The notes under the pieces: generated by a model
The model's database searches: none
Told to the model about the DNA's origin: nothing
Seen by the model: only the letters and a program-made list of their open reading frames with translations
Shown: in pieces, positions 25,283 to 35,897 of the stretch
How positions within the stretch are numbered: the first letter of the stretch is position 1
Layout: each line of letters starts with the position of its first letter
NCBI GenBank assembly: GCA_015069505.1
Contig: SVIL01000005.1
Coordinates: forward strand, 1-36,179
DNA: 36,179 nt
Source: Clostridiales bacterium
GTDB taxonomy: Bacteria > Bacillota > Clostridia > Christensenellales > Borkfalkiaceae
Direction: 5' to 3'
Position numbers and translations under genes: made by a program

Positions 25283-25313
25283 AAAAAAAGGTTGATTTAC
25301 TCAACCTTTTTTT
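25283..25313. terminator. Bidirectional terminator between cyclophilin and yerC genes
   Basis: The stem AAAAAAAGGTTGA/TCAACCTTTTTTT has a five-base loop with A and T runs on both sides. It overlaps the last codons of the TrpR-like gene. Confidence 0.85.
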
Positions 25314-25573
25314 ATAAATTTTTTATAGCCTTCCCCTTTTTTTATACATTTGGAAATCCTTGATAAAGTTGCCGACGAAAGTTTGGCTTTTTTTATTACC
25401 TGTTCGTAAGTAAGCCCGTCCGTCAGCAAATACGCACCGTAAAGCCTTTCCGCCATAGCAGAAAGTTCTTTTGGCGTGCATAAATCGGAAAAAAAGTTTT
25501 CACAATCCTTTACCGTTTTTAGGTTTAGTATAGTTTCGTAAAGGCGGGTTAAATGTTCGTTATCGTTATTCAT
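25301..25573 (-). CDS. yerC: TrpR/YerC-YecD family regulator
   Basis: This 90-residue protein matches the YerC/YecD branch of the TrpR repressor superfamily. The core is DLCTPKELSAMAERLYGAYLLTDG followed by the helix-turn-helix LTYEQVIKKAKLSSATLSRISKCIKKG. I start at ATG 25573; the open frame extends to 25672 but that part overlaps the ABC ATPase gene. The start lies one base after the ATPase stop, so the repressor is the last gene of the transporter operon. Two inverted repeats over the operon promoter (28011-28072) may be its operators. Aminoacid co-repressor binding is inferred from TrpR, not shown. Confidence 0.85.
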   Translation of the reverse strand: MNNDNEHLTRLYETILNLKTVKDCENFFSDLCTPKELSAMAERLYGAYLLTDGLTYEQVIKKAKLSSATLSRISKCIKKGEGYKKFIKKG

Positions 25574-25574
25574 T

Positions 25575-26441
25575 TTACACTTCGTCCTTTTCGCTAACGT
25601 TTGATAAAAATGCTTGCAATTTTTCGGATTTTGGATGATTGAAAACGTTGTTCGGGTTTCCTTCTTCCTCAACTACGCCGTCCGCCATAAAAATAACCTT
25701 ATCCGAAACGTGTTTTGCAAATCCCATTTCATGCGTTACTATAATCATAGTCCGTCCTTCACCTTTAAGGCTTTTAATAACCTTTAAAACTTCGCCCGTA
25801 AGTTCGGGGTCAAGTGCGGACGTAGGCTCGTCAAAACACAAAATTTTAGGCTTTAACGCCAACGCCCTTGCAATAGCCACCCTTTGGCATTGTCCACCCG
25901 AAAGTTCGCACGGATAGGACTTAACCTTATCCGTAAGCCCAACCGTTTCTAAAAGCGAATAAGCGTCGGTTTTTATTTCCGCTTCCTTTTCGGATTTATA
26001 TAAAGCGAGTTGTTCTTTTATATACTTACCGTTTATACTCTTATCCGTCTTTGATTTTAACTTTAATTCTTTTTTTAGTTCTTTAAGTTTGGTTTTTAAA
26101 AGTAGTGATGGGGCAAGGGTAACGTTATCAAAAACGTTATACTGTGGGAAAAGGTTAAAAGACTGAAATACAAGCCCAAAATTAAGCCTTTTTTGGCGTA
26201 ATTCGTTATCCGAAGGCTTTTCGTCAGAATTGCCGTCGAATAATACTTGATCGTCAAGTACCATTTTACCGCTGTTCGGGGTTTCCAAAAAGTTAATGCA
26301 CCTAAGTAGCGTCGTTTTGCCCGACCCCGAAGACCCGATTATAGATATGACTTCGCCCCTTTCAACGGTTAGGTCAATACCCTTTAACACCACGGTATCC
26401 CCAAAACTTTTATTAAAATTTTCGATCTCTAAATACGCCAT
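25575..26441 (-). CDS. Polar amino-acid ABC transporter ATP-binding protein
   Basis: This is the ATPase of an importer in the glutamine/histidine/arginine class. Walker A GSSGSGKTTL is at about residues 36-45, the Q-loop is ...GLVFQSFNLFPQYNV (about 87-101), the signature is LSGGQCQRVAIARAL, and Walker B is ILCFDEPTSALDPEL. It is 288 residues, about 40 longer than usual, because of a lysine-rich insertion around 110-155 between the helical-domain start and AYSLLETVGL. It lies 3 bases from the permease gene and one base from yerC. Confidence 0.93.
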   Translation of the reverse strand: MAYLEIENFNKSFGDTVVLKGIDLTVERGEVISIIGSSGSGKTTLLRCINFLETPNSGKMVLDDQVLFDGNSDEKPSDNELRQKRLNFGLVFQSFNLFPQYNVFDNVTLAPSLLLKTKLKELKKELKLKSKTDKSINGKYIKEQLALYKSEKEAEIKTDAYSLLETVGLTDKVKSYPCELSGGQCQRVAIARALALKPKILCFDEPTSALDPELTGEVLKVIKSLKGEGRTMIIVTHEMGFAKHVSDKVIFMADGVVEEEGNPNNVFNHPKSEKLQAFLSNVSEKDEV

Positions 26442-26444
26442 GAT

Positions 26445-27125
26445 TTACACCTTATAATAAGATAATTTTTTTTCAATCCAGTTAAAAAGAAGGGTAAGAA
26501 GCCCGTTAAAAACGAGATAGAAAAGACCAGCATAAAATAAAGGCATTAGTGTAACAAAGGTATTAACTAATTCTTTTGCAGCGGTTAGTAAATCTACAAC
26601 ACTCAAAGTAAAAGCCAAAACGGTATCTTTAACCAAAGTTATAATTTCATTACTCATAGGTGGAATAATACGTTTTATAACTTGCATTAAAACAACCTTA
26701 AAAAAGATTTGAGATTTTGTCATACCCAAAACTTTACCCGCTTCGTATTGTCCTTTTGGAATACTCTCTATTCCCGCACGGAATATTTCCGAAAAATAAC
26801 AAGCGTAGTTTATTACAAAAGCGATTATAACGAATAAAAACAGCATTGTAGATACGGATACGCCAAAGAAACTTGCCCAAATCTTTGTTGAGGATGCAAA
26901 AACGTATTTTGGCAAGAAACTAACTAATAAAATTTGTAACATTAAAGGCGTTCCTCTAATAATCCAAATAAACACTTTTACTAAGAGGGTTAAGGGTTTA
27001 AATTTGGACATAGAGCCGAAAGATAATATAAGCCCTAATGGTAAGGCAAATACAAGGGTTAGGGTAAATAATAAAACGGTGTTTCCAAACCCTTGTAAAA
27101 GACTTAGTAAAATTTCAACGAACAT
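26445..27125 (-). CDS. Polar amino-acid ABC transporter permease
   Basis: The HisM/GlnP-type permease of 226 residues has about five membrane spans. The cytoplasmic EAA-type loop reads IPKGQYEAGKVLGMTKSQIFFKVVLMQVIKRIIPP (about 141-175 in parts), typical of amino-acid permeases, and RGTPLMLQILLVSF is the family N-terminal block. It sits between the binding-protein gene (7-base gap) and the ATPase gene (3-base gap). Confidence 0.94.
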   Translation of the reverse strand: MFVEILLSLLQGFGNTVLLFTLTLVFALPLGLILSFGSMSKFKPLTLLVKVFIWIIRGTPLMLQILLVSFLPKYVFASSTKIWASFFGVSVSTMLFLFVIIAFVINYACYFSEIFRAGIESIPKGQYEAGKVLGMTKSQIFFKVVLMQVIKRIIPPMSNEIITLVKDTVLAFTLSVVDLLTAAKELVNTFVTLMPLFYAGLFYLVFNGLLTLLFNWIEKKLSYYKV

Positions 27126-27132
27126 TTTTTAA

Positions 27133-27981
27133 TTAACCTTCAACTACAGATTGACCTGCTGAACCGCTTTCAACAGTGATTACTGCATTACTAAAAGATG
27201 CTTTATCTGAATAGTTGTTTACGTTTTCACTCTTAACGACTGCAACTTGTTTATTGTAAAGATAAGGAACGGAAATACACATACCTGCTTGTCTTTCTGG
27301 GGTAATAGTCATACCGTTCCAGATAAGGTCGATAGTACCTTCTTCAAGAAGTGCTTCTTTTGAATTCCAGTTAATAATTAAAAATTCAACTTCAAGGTCA
27401 ACTGAATACGCCGTATTTAGGTAAGCAACTACGAGTTTTGCAAGTTCAATATCAAAACCAGTAAGGGTTTCGCCGACTTTATAAGCAATAGGTGCGAAAA
27501 TCGTATAACCTATGACGATTTTGCCTGACGTAACGATATCGTTCCAGCTGTTGTCCGTTGCACTTGTGAGCGGATTAGTGGTTGAAGTCGTGATCGCAAG
27601 ACTATCTTGTACACCGAACAATTCTGCCGTGGCGTTCATTACACCCGTTGAATTAAGGGCTATTAATGCTTCGTTGATTTTTGAAACGAATGCAAGATCG
27701 TCTTTTCTTCCTGCTATACCGTATTCTTCTTGTGCAAGAGTGAGGTTGGGAACGATAGAGATTTGACCTGCATAATCACCGGTAGAAGCGTAATAACCTG
27801 CCATAATAGAATCGATAACCGCTGCATCAGCATCATCGTTTACTACTTTTGTTATAGCGTCTAATTGAGTGTCGCATTTAAGCATTTCTTTACCCATTGC
27901 AAGGGGTTTATTACAGCCGATCATACATATCATAGATACGGCTAATGCTAAGGCGATGAGTTTGATTAAAATCTTCTTCAT
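27133..27981 (-). CDS. Circularly permuted amino-acid binding lipoprotein
   Basis: The N-terminus is a lipoprotein signal (lipobox MIGC, Cys23). Residues 31-125 then match the C-terminal part of class-3 solute-binding proteins: AITKV...DADAAVIDSIMAGYY, YGIAGRKDD (87-95), and ...INEALIALNSTGVM..LFG. A Ser/Thr-rich linker (126-145) follows. Residues 146-282 match the N-terminal part of the same family: GKIVIGYTIFAPIAY, GFDIELA (175-181), GMTITPERQ (223-231), and the hinge end VESGSAGQSVVEG. The protein is thus complete but with halves swapped, ending where a normal protein would run into its second lobe. It probably delivers a polar amino acid to the permease that follows 7 bases later. AAGGAG precedes the ATG. 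Confidence 0.9.
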   Translation of the reverse strand: MKKILIKLIALALAVSMICMIGCNKPLAMGKEMLKCDTQLDAITKVVNDDADAAVIDSIMAGYYASTGDYAGQISIVPNLTLAQEEYGIAGRKDDLAFVSKINEALIALNSTGVMNATAELFGVQDSLAITTSTTNPLTSATDNSWNDIVTSGKIVIGYTIFAPIAYKVGETLTGFDIELAKLVVAYLNTAYSVDLEVEFLIINWNSKEALLEEGTIDLIWNGMTITPERQAGMCISVPYLYNKQVAVVKSENVNNYSDKASFSNAVITVESGSAGQSVVEG

Positions 27982-28010
27982 GTTTCTTTCTCCTTCATAG
28001 AAAATATTTC

Positions 28011-28072
28011 ACTTTACCGTAGTAAAGCGTTAGCGTATGTTATTGTACTACAATACTTTACCAAAGTAAAGT
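28011..28072 (-). promoter_or_regulatory. ABC operon promoter with two operator-like palindromes
   Basis: On the minus strand TTTACT (28065-28070), a 17-base spacer and TACAAT (28042-28047) form a promoter. Two similar palindromes frame it: ACTTTACCAAAGTAAAGT (28055-28072), covering the -35, and ACTTTACCGTAGTAAAGC (28011-28028), just after the predicted start. Their shared half-site is CTTTAC/GTAAAG and centres are 44 bp apart. Such an arrangement is usual for a repressor that can occupy both sites; the TrpR-like protein of this operon is the obvious candidate. Confidence 0.65.
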
Positions 28073-28173
28073 GTTTTTCGGGTGGTTTTTATATTTTTTA
28101 TAAAAAAAGCGAATAAAATTCTTAAAAGAAAGCAAAACTTAGGGTAATAAAGTTTATTTTAAGGAGAGAAAAT

Positions 28174-28761
28174 ATGAAATTATTAGACAGTAAAACTTAT
28201 TTTAACTTAGCAAAGTCGTATGCGGGCGAGTGTCAAGCACGGGTTAGGTACGAATTTATGGAATATTGTGCGAGAAACGAGGGGTTAAAGCAACTTGCCA
28301 TCCTTATTGACAAGGTCGTGTATAACGAATTTAATCACGCAAGGATGTTTTACACCAAAATTCAGGACGCAAGCGATAATCCCATAAAGAACATTGATAT
28401 TTGCACGGGCTACCCGTTCAAGGAAAAGTGGGACTTACTTGACGCACTTGAATTTGCCGTTGAGGACGAGCAGACCGAAGTGGAAATTTATAAGAGCTTT
28501 GCGAAGACGGCGAAAGAGGAAGGGTTTATGGACATAGCCCTTTTGTTTGAGAACGTTTCGCAGGTAGAAAACTGCCACGCTATGCGTTTTAAGGAAATCC
28601 ACAAGCAACTTAAAAACGGCAGTATGTACCGCAAACCCAAGGCGGTTAAGTGGAAGTGCGGGGACTGTGGGTACGAAGCGACGGGCAAGGAAGCCTGGAA
28701 GATTTGCCCCTTGTGTCAAGCAAAACAAGGCTCTGTAATGCTTATCTTCGATGAAGAATAA
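28174..28761 (+). CDS. Rubrerythrin
   Basis: Rubrerythrin reduces hydrogen peroxide in anaerobes using a diiron site and a rubredoxin-type centre. The diiron ligands fall in GECQAR (Glu19), EFNHAR (Glu and His near 50-53), EDEQTE (about 95-100) and ENCHAMRF (about 130-137). The C-terminal rubredoxin-like domain has CGDC and CPLC pairs. Length 195 residues. AAGGAGAG precedes the ATG. It is monocistronic, between the ABC operon promoter and the PFOR gene. Confidence 0.94.
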   Translation: MKLLDSKTYFNLAKSYAGECQARVRYEFMEYCARNEGLKQLAILIDKVVYNEFNHARMFYTKIQDASDNPIKNIDICTGYPFKEKWDLLDALEFAVEDEQTEVEIYKSFAKTAKEEGFMDIALLFENVSQVENCHAMRFKEIHKQLKNGSMYRKPKAVKWKCGDCGYEATGKEAWKICPLCQAKQGSVMLIFDEE

Positions 28762-28785
28762 AAGAACGTATATTACAATAAATAA

Positions 28786-28827
28786 AAAAGAGTATAGGAC
28801 GAAATTCCCATACTCTTTTATTTTTTT
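28786..28827. terminator. Bidirectional terminator between rubrerythrin and PFOR genes
   Basis: The stem AAAAGAGTATAGG/CCCATACTCTTTT has one A-C mismatch and is followed by T runs. It stops both convergent genes. Confidence 0.8.
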
Positions 28828-28837
28828 AGTTTAACGA

Positions 28838-32359
<3,522 letters not shown>

Positions 32360-32383
32360 TTATGTTATACTTATTAATTTTAC

Positions 32384-32412
32384 ATTATACATACTAAATT
32401 ATATTAAGTCAA
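32384..32412 (-). promoter_or_regulatory. Promoter of PFOR gene
   Basis: On the minus strand TTGACT (32407-32412), a 17-base spacer and a perfect TATAAT (32384-32389) lie about 45 bases before the start codon. It is one of the strongest promoter matches in the window. Confidence 0.8.
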
Positions 32413-32487
32413 CCCTTTTTGAAAAATTCTATTTCAAAATCTAACGATTTTTTGTCGAAAAAAGGGGTTGAAATACGCTTAAAAAAT

Positions 32488-32520
32488 AAACCCCCTTACA
32501 AAAAAACTATAAGAGGGTTT
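32488..32520 (-). terminator. Terminator of the AraC-family gene
   Basis: AAACCCCCTTA/TAAGAGGGTTT pair with one mismatch around an A-rich loop; on the minus strand the stem is followed by TTTATTTTTT. Confidence 0.75.
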
Positions 32521-32538
32521 GGTGTTTTAAGAAAAAGA

Positions 32539-33399
32539 TTATTTATTTAGCCTAAACGACGACGGCGGGCTATGGAAGTGTTTTTTGAATAGCCTTGAAA
32601 AGTATTGTGTGTCGGGGATATTGACTTCGTCGGCGATTTCCGCAATGGTCATATTTGAAGATAGCAAAAGTTGCATAGCGTTGTTCAGTTTACAGTCAAT
32701 CATATATTGATGCAAGGACATCCCCGTATATTTGACAATAAGCGAGTTAATATAGTTTGGGTGATAGCCGAATTTTTTGCCTATATCTTCGTTAGTGGGG
32801 CTATCTTTATAGTTAAGGCGGATATAATCGAGTATGGACAATGCGAGTTCATTATTCTTGCTTGACGTGTCCGAATCGGTATGATACGCCACCTTTAACA
32901 GTATGTCTTGCAAGATATTATTGCATTGAAGGGTATAATACTTTAACTTTTTGTTAAACTCTTCGTTAAGGGTTATCATAAGGCGTTTAAGGAAGGGTGC
33001 TTCACGGATGAATACCGTGTCGTTAAAAGCGTTGCTATCCGAAAAGAAAGGCGTTTCGGGTATCATTTTATCCCGTTCAAAAAACCTCGTCCGTTCGGGT
33101 GGGATAGGTACCCTAAGGTGATTCCCCGCTTGCGTAAAATCAAAGTTGCAAGTAATACAAATAAGCGGGTCTTTTTCGTCCGACGAATAGCAGTACTGAG
33201 TCCCCGCACGCCACATAACGAAGGTGTCGGGCAAAAGTTCGTACTGTTTTTTTGCAATTTTAATAGACCCCTTTCCCGATAACACAAAGTATATACGGTG
33301 GTCGTATCCGATCAACTCTTTGCCGTCACCCGACCAACAATGTGCCATATTCTGTTTTGCTGCAAACCTTACGAACGGCGTGATTTGGTCAATAAGCAT
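32539..33399 (-). CDS. AraC-family transcriptional regulator
   Basis: The 286-residue protein has an N-terminal cupin-like sensor region (about 1-140). Residues about 185-286 carry the two AraC helix-turn-helix units: PTNEDIGKKFGYHPNYINSLIVKYTG and MTIAEIADEVNIPDTQYFSRLFKKHFHSPPSSFR. This type usually senses a sugar and activates carbohydrate genes. I start at ATG 33399, with AAAGGGGG 8 bases upstream; an ATG at 33426 is in frame but has no ribosome binding site. It faces the peptide and Ig-like locus, its probable target. Confidence 0.9.
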   Translation of the reverse strand: MLIDQITPFVRFAAKQNMAHCWSGDGKELIGYDHRIYFVLSGKGSIKIAKKQYELLPDTFVMWRAGTQYCYSSDEKDPLICITCNFDFTQAGNHLRVPIPPERTRFFERDKMIPETPFFSDSNAFNDTVFIREAPFLKRLMITLNEEFNKKLKYYTLQCNNILQDILLKVAYHTDSDTSSKNNELALSILDYIRLNYKDSPTNEDIGKKFGYHPNYINSLIVKYTGMSLHQYMIDCKLNNAMQLLLSSNMTIAEIADEVNIPDTQYFSRLFKKHFHSPPSSFRLNK

Positions 33400-33426
33400 C
33401 GCAAAAACCCCCTTTATTTTGTGCAT

Positions 33427-33742
33427 ATTTTTAGTTGCGTATAAAGTTTAGCAAAAAATACACCCCTTGTCAATACGGTTTTTCAAATCTTTTGGGTGAT
33501 TTTTTGAAAATTCGTATGTGTAAAAATCCATAAAAACCCCAAAAACACGCTAATTTTATAGGCTAATATTTTTATATATATTTTTATATATAATGTAAGG
33601 AAAATAAGGCAAAATAAGTAATATATTTATTTTGTCCATATTTGTCTTTAAAATGTGTATTCACTTTGAATTTTTAAGCCTTTATAATGTTAAAAGGAAG
33701 ACTTGCTTAGTATTCAGAAAATAAAAAGGAGCAAAAAAGAAA
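33427..33742. other. AT-rich divergent promoter region
   Basis: This 316-base spacer holds two promoters facing away from each other. For the AraC gene (minus), TTGACA (33468-33473), 17 bases, TAAACT (33445-33450). For the peptide gene (plus), TTCACT (33660-33665), 17 bases, TATAAT (33683-33688). A second TATAAT at 33589-33594 has no clear -35. No coding region or clear AraC binding repeat was identified in between. Confidence 0.6.
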
Positions 33743-33877
33743 ATGGAAAAGAGAAAGTTTTACAACACGCCGATACTTTCCTTTACGTCTTTTGAAGTTA
33801 AAGACGTATTGAACGTATCGGAAGGATCGGAAGTCTTTGGCTTCGATAACGCAGGTGGCTGGGGTAGCCAGTGGTAA
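33743..33877 (+). CDS. 44-residue peptide coupled to a secreted protein
   Basis: The frame runs from ATG 33743 to TAA 33875-33877 with AAAGGAGC 9 bases upstream. The sequence begins MEKRKFYNTPILSFTSFEV, then KDVLNVSEGSEVFGF, and ends DNAGGWGSQW. The first half is a basic then hydrophobic stretch; the second half is Gly-, Asp- and aromatic-rich and lacks cysteine. The stop overlaps the AAGGAGG of the next gene, so the two are translationally coupled. Small proteins starting with a KRKFYNTP-like block and a D-V-x-x-x-S motif are known to me from other Clostridia genomes, but I cannot name a family. A peptide precursor is possible; this is a guess. Confidence 0.6.
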   Translation: MEKRKFYNTPILSFTSFEVKDVLNVSEGSEVFGFDNAGGWGSQW

Positions 33878-33887
33878 GGAGGGAGTT

Positions 33888-35798
33888 ATGAGAACGAATA
33901 GAAAATCTTTAATAACTTTGTTGTTTGCCATAGTTTGTGCATTTACTCTTATCATCGGTGCGACCTCTATCAAAACGGCAAAGGCTGATGCAACTTTAAC
34001 TATCACAATGGGTGAAACCCAACAAATCCGTTACGACGACCCCGTTGGTTTGAGATTCGTCACCACCGTTAAGAACAGTGACGATTCAGCGTTAAACCTT
34101 GACGGCGTAACTTTTGGTACTTTGTTGTTGCCTGAAAATATGCTTGGTGACGACGGCTTGCTTACTCACGACGACGAAGGCATAGTTGACGTAGCGATAA
34201 GCGTTTGGGCAGAAGAGAGCGAAACGGCAGGTGCTTTTTACACCTTGCTTAAAGATATCCCCGAAACCAACGCAGGATATACGAGGGAAATCGTTGCACG
34301 TAGTTATTACGTAGCAAACGGCGAAACCGTTTATGCCGACGCAGTTTCAAGAAACGTTTTAAGCGTGGCAACCGCACTTTTGGCTAAGGGAGATACCAAC
34401 GACGTATTAAGCAATATCGTTGACGCTTGCGAAATCGATTTAAGCATTTCCAAAACCGCCCTCGATATGGTTGCTGGCGGAAAGGAAACTTTAACCGTAG
34501 CGACCACCCCTGCTGACTTGTCAGTTGTATGGGAAAGCAATAACACCGCAGTTGCAACCGTTAAAGGCGGCGTTGTAACCGCAGTGGCAAACGGTACGGC
34601 AACTATCAGTGCAAAAATCGGCAATGAAGTTAAAGAATGTACCGTAACCGTAGCTGATTACGTTCAAGGGGACGTCAGTGAATTTAGTTATACTATGCAA
34701 GAACCAACCGTTGATTACTTTAACAAGTATGAAGGTGCGATGGAAGGTAGAACGGGTGTGTACGAATATAAAAACACAGGAAGTGCAGAGTGGAATAATA
34801 AGATTGCACCCGCATGTGCTTTCCACTATAACAGTGGTGTAGGTGGCGATGGTCCTGCAAGAGTTCAAGCACTACGTACGTTCAAGGATAAATATAACGT
34901 AATGACTTACGATCTTCTTTTGAAGGACGGTGCAAGAGTTCAAGTTGGGGCATTAAGTTCCGATACTGCGTTCGCAGCGGAAGAGTTGAAAGTAGGTAAT
35001 GCCATTACAGAAAATAATGCAAATATAATGATATACGCAAACGGTGCATTAGCAACAAAAGCCGTTGCAGACGTTTGGTACACCGTGGTCGTTGATTTGA
35101 CAAATATCAACGTTGCTGAATTTTCAAAGAAAGCAAGTGCTTATTCAAGAATTGATATTGCTGGTATTTTAGGAACGTTCTATCTTGACGACGTAAAATA
35201 CTACGGTGACGATAGTTGGAAAGAAGATGTTGCTAAGGAATATTCTAAGTACGACGGTTCTGAAATTGTTGTGGCAGCACCTTGGGCAGATGGTTCATAT
35301 GAATTGAGTAACGAAACGATAGGTGGAAGAACGGGTGTTTACAAGTACACTTCAACAGCTGCAGATTGGAAAGACAAGATAAGCATTAGACAATCCAACC
35401 ACCTTGGTACGAAATACAATGCAGACGAAACGGCTACACGTGCGAATATGAAAGCAAAGAACATTAATTACGTTGCTTTTGACGTTTGTATGGTTTCTGG
35501 TGGTATCGTTATTTGTGCACCTGAAACGGGTGCAACGGGTGTAGGTCAAAAGAACGACAAATTATATACGACGTATATTACGAGCGGCACGGATTTGATC
35601 AAGTTCTACACGGTATCTAACGGCGTTTATACCGAAGTAACGTCTGGTTTGACGGCTAATACTTGGTACACCGTAGTTGTTGAATACGACCACGATGCAA
35701 CTGGAACTTATGCAGGTATCGATATAGCTTCAATAGCCGCTAATACGGTTGCTTACTTTGATAACGTTCGTTATTATTCGGCAAATCCCGTTGCATAA
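33888..35798 (+). CDS. Secreted Ig-like (BIG2) protein with duplicated module
   Basis: The 636-residue protein starts with a signal peptide (residues 1-33, cleavage after AKA). Residues about 34-180 form an unrecognised domain found before Ig-like modules (IRYDDPVGLRFVT, GTLLLPENM, ARSYY). Residues about 182-257 are a BIG2 bacterial Ig-like domain (KTALDMVAGGKETL, VVWESNNTAVATV, ATISAKIG). Residues about 264-443 and 444-636 are two similar modules sharing GRTGVYxY, W..KI, WYTVVV and a YFDNVRYY-like end, possibly carbohydrate-binding jelly rolls. No sortase signal or membrane anchor is visible at the C-terminus. AAGGAGG gives a strong start at ATG 33888. Confidence 0.85.
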   Translation: MRTNRKSLITLLFAIVCAFTLIIGATSIKTAKADATLTITMGETQQIRYDDPVGLRFVTTVKNSDDSALNLDGVTFGTLLLPENMLGDDGLLTHDDEGIVDVAISVWAEESETAGAFYTLLKDIPETNAGYTREIVARSYYVANGETVYADAVSRNVLSVATALLAKGDTNDVLSNIVDACEIDLSISKTALDMVAGGKETLTVATTPADLSVVWESNNTAVATVKGGVVTAVANGTATISAKIGNEVKECTVTVADYVQGDVSEFSYTMQEPTVDYFNKYEGAMEGRTGVYEYKNTGSAEWNNKIAPACAFHYNSGVGGDGPARVQALRTFKDKYNVMTYDLLLKDGARVQVGALSSDTAFAAEELKVGNAITENNANIMIYANGALATKAVADVWYTVVVDLTNINVAEFSKKASAYSRIDIAGILGTFYLDDVKYYGDDSWKEDVAKEYSKYDGSEIVVAAPWADGSYELSNETIGGRTGVYKYTSTAADWKDKISIRQSNHLGTKYNADETATRANMKAKNINYVAFDVCMVSGGIVICAPETGATGVGQKNDKLYTTYITSGTDLIKFYTVSNGVYTEVTSGLTANTWYTVVVEYDHDATGTYAGIDIASIAANTVAYFDNVRYYSANPVA

Positions 35799-35818
35799 AA
35801 AAGTTAAAAATTAAGAGT

Positions 35819-35845
35819 AAAGCCCTTGATTTTCAAGGGCTTTAT
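35819..35845 (+). terminator. Terminator after the Ig-like gene
   Basis: AAAGCCCTTG/CAAGGGCTTT pair around a five-base loop, with a short T-rich tail. It lies 53 bases before the next gene, so partial read-through is likely. Confidence 0.7.
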
Positions 35846-35897
35846 TTGAAAAAATTTGGACAAAAAAGGCAAAAAAAGTACTAAAAAGAGGCTAAAA

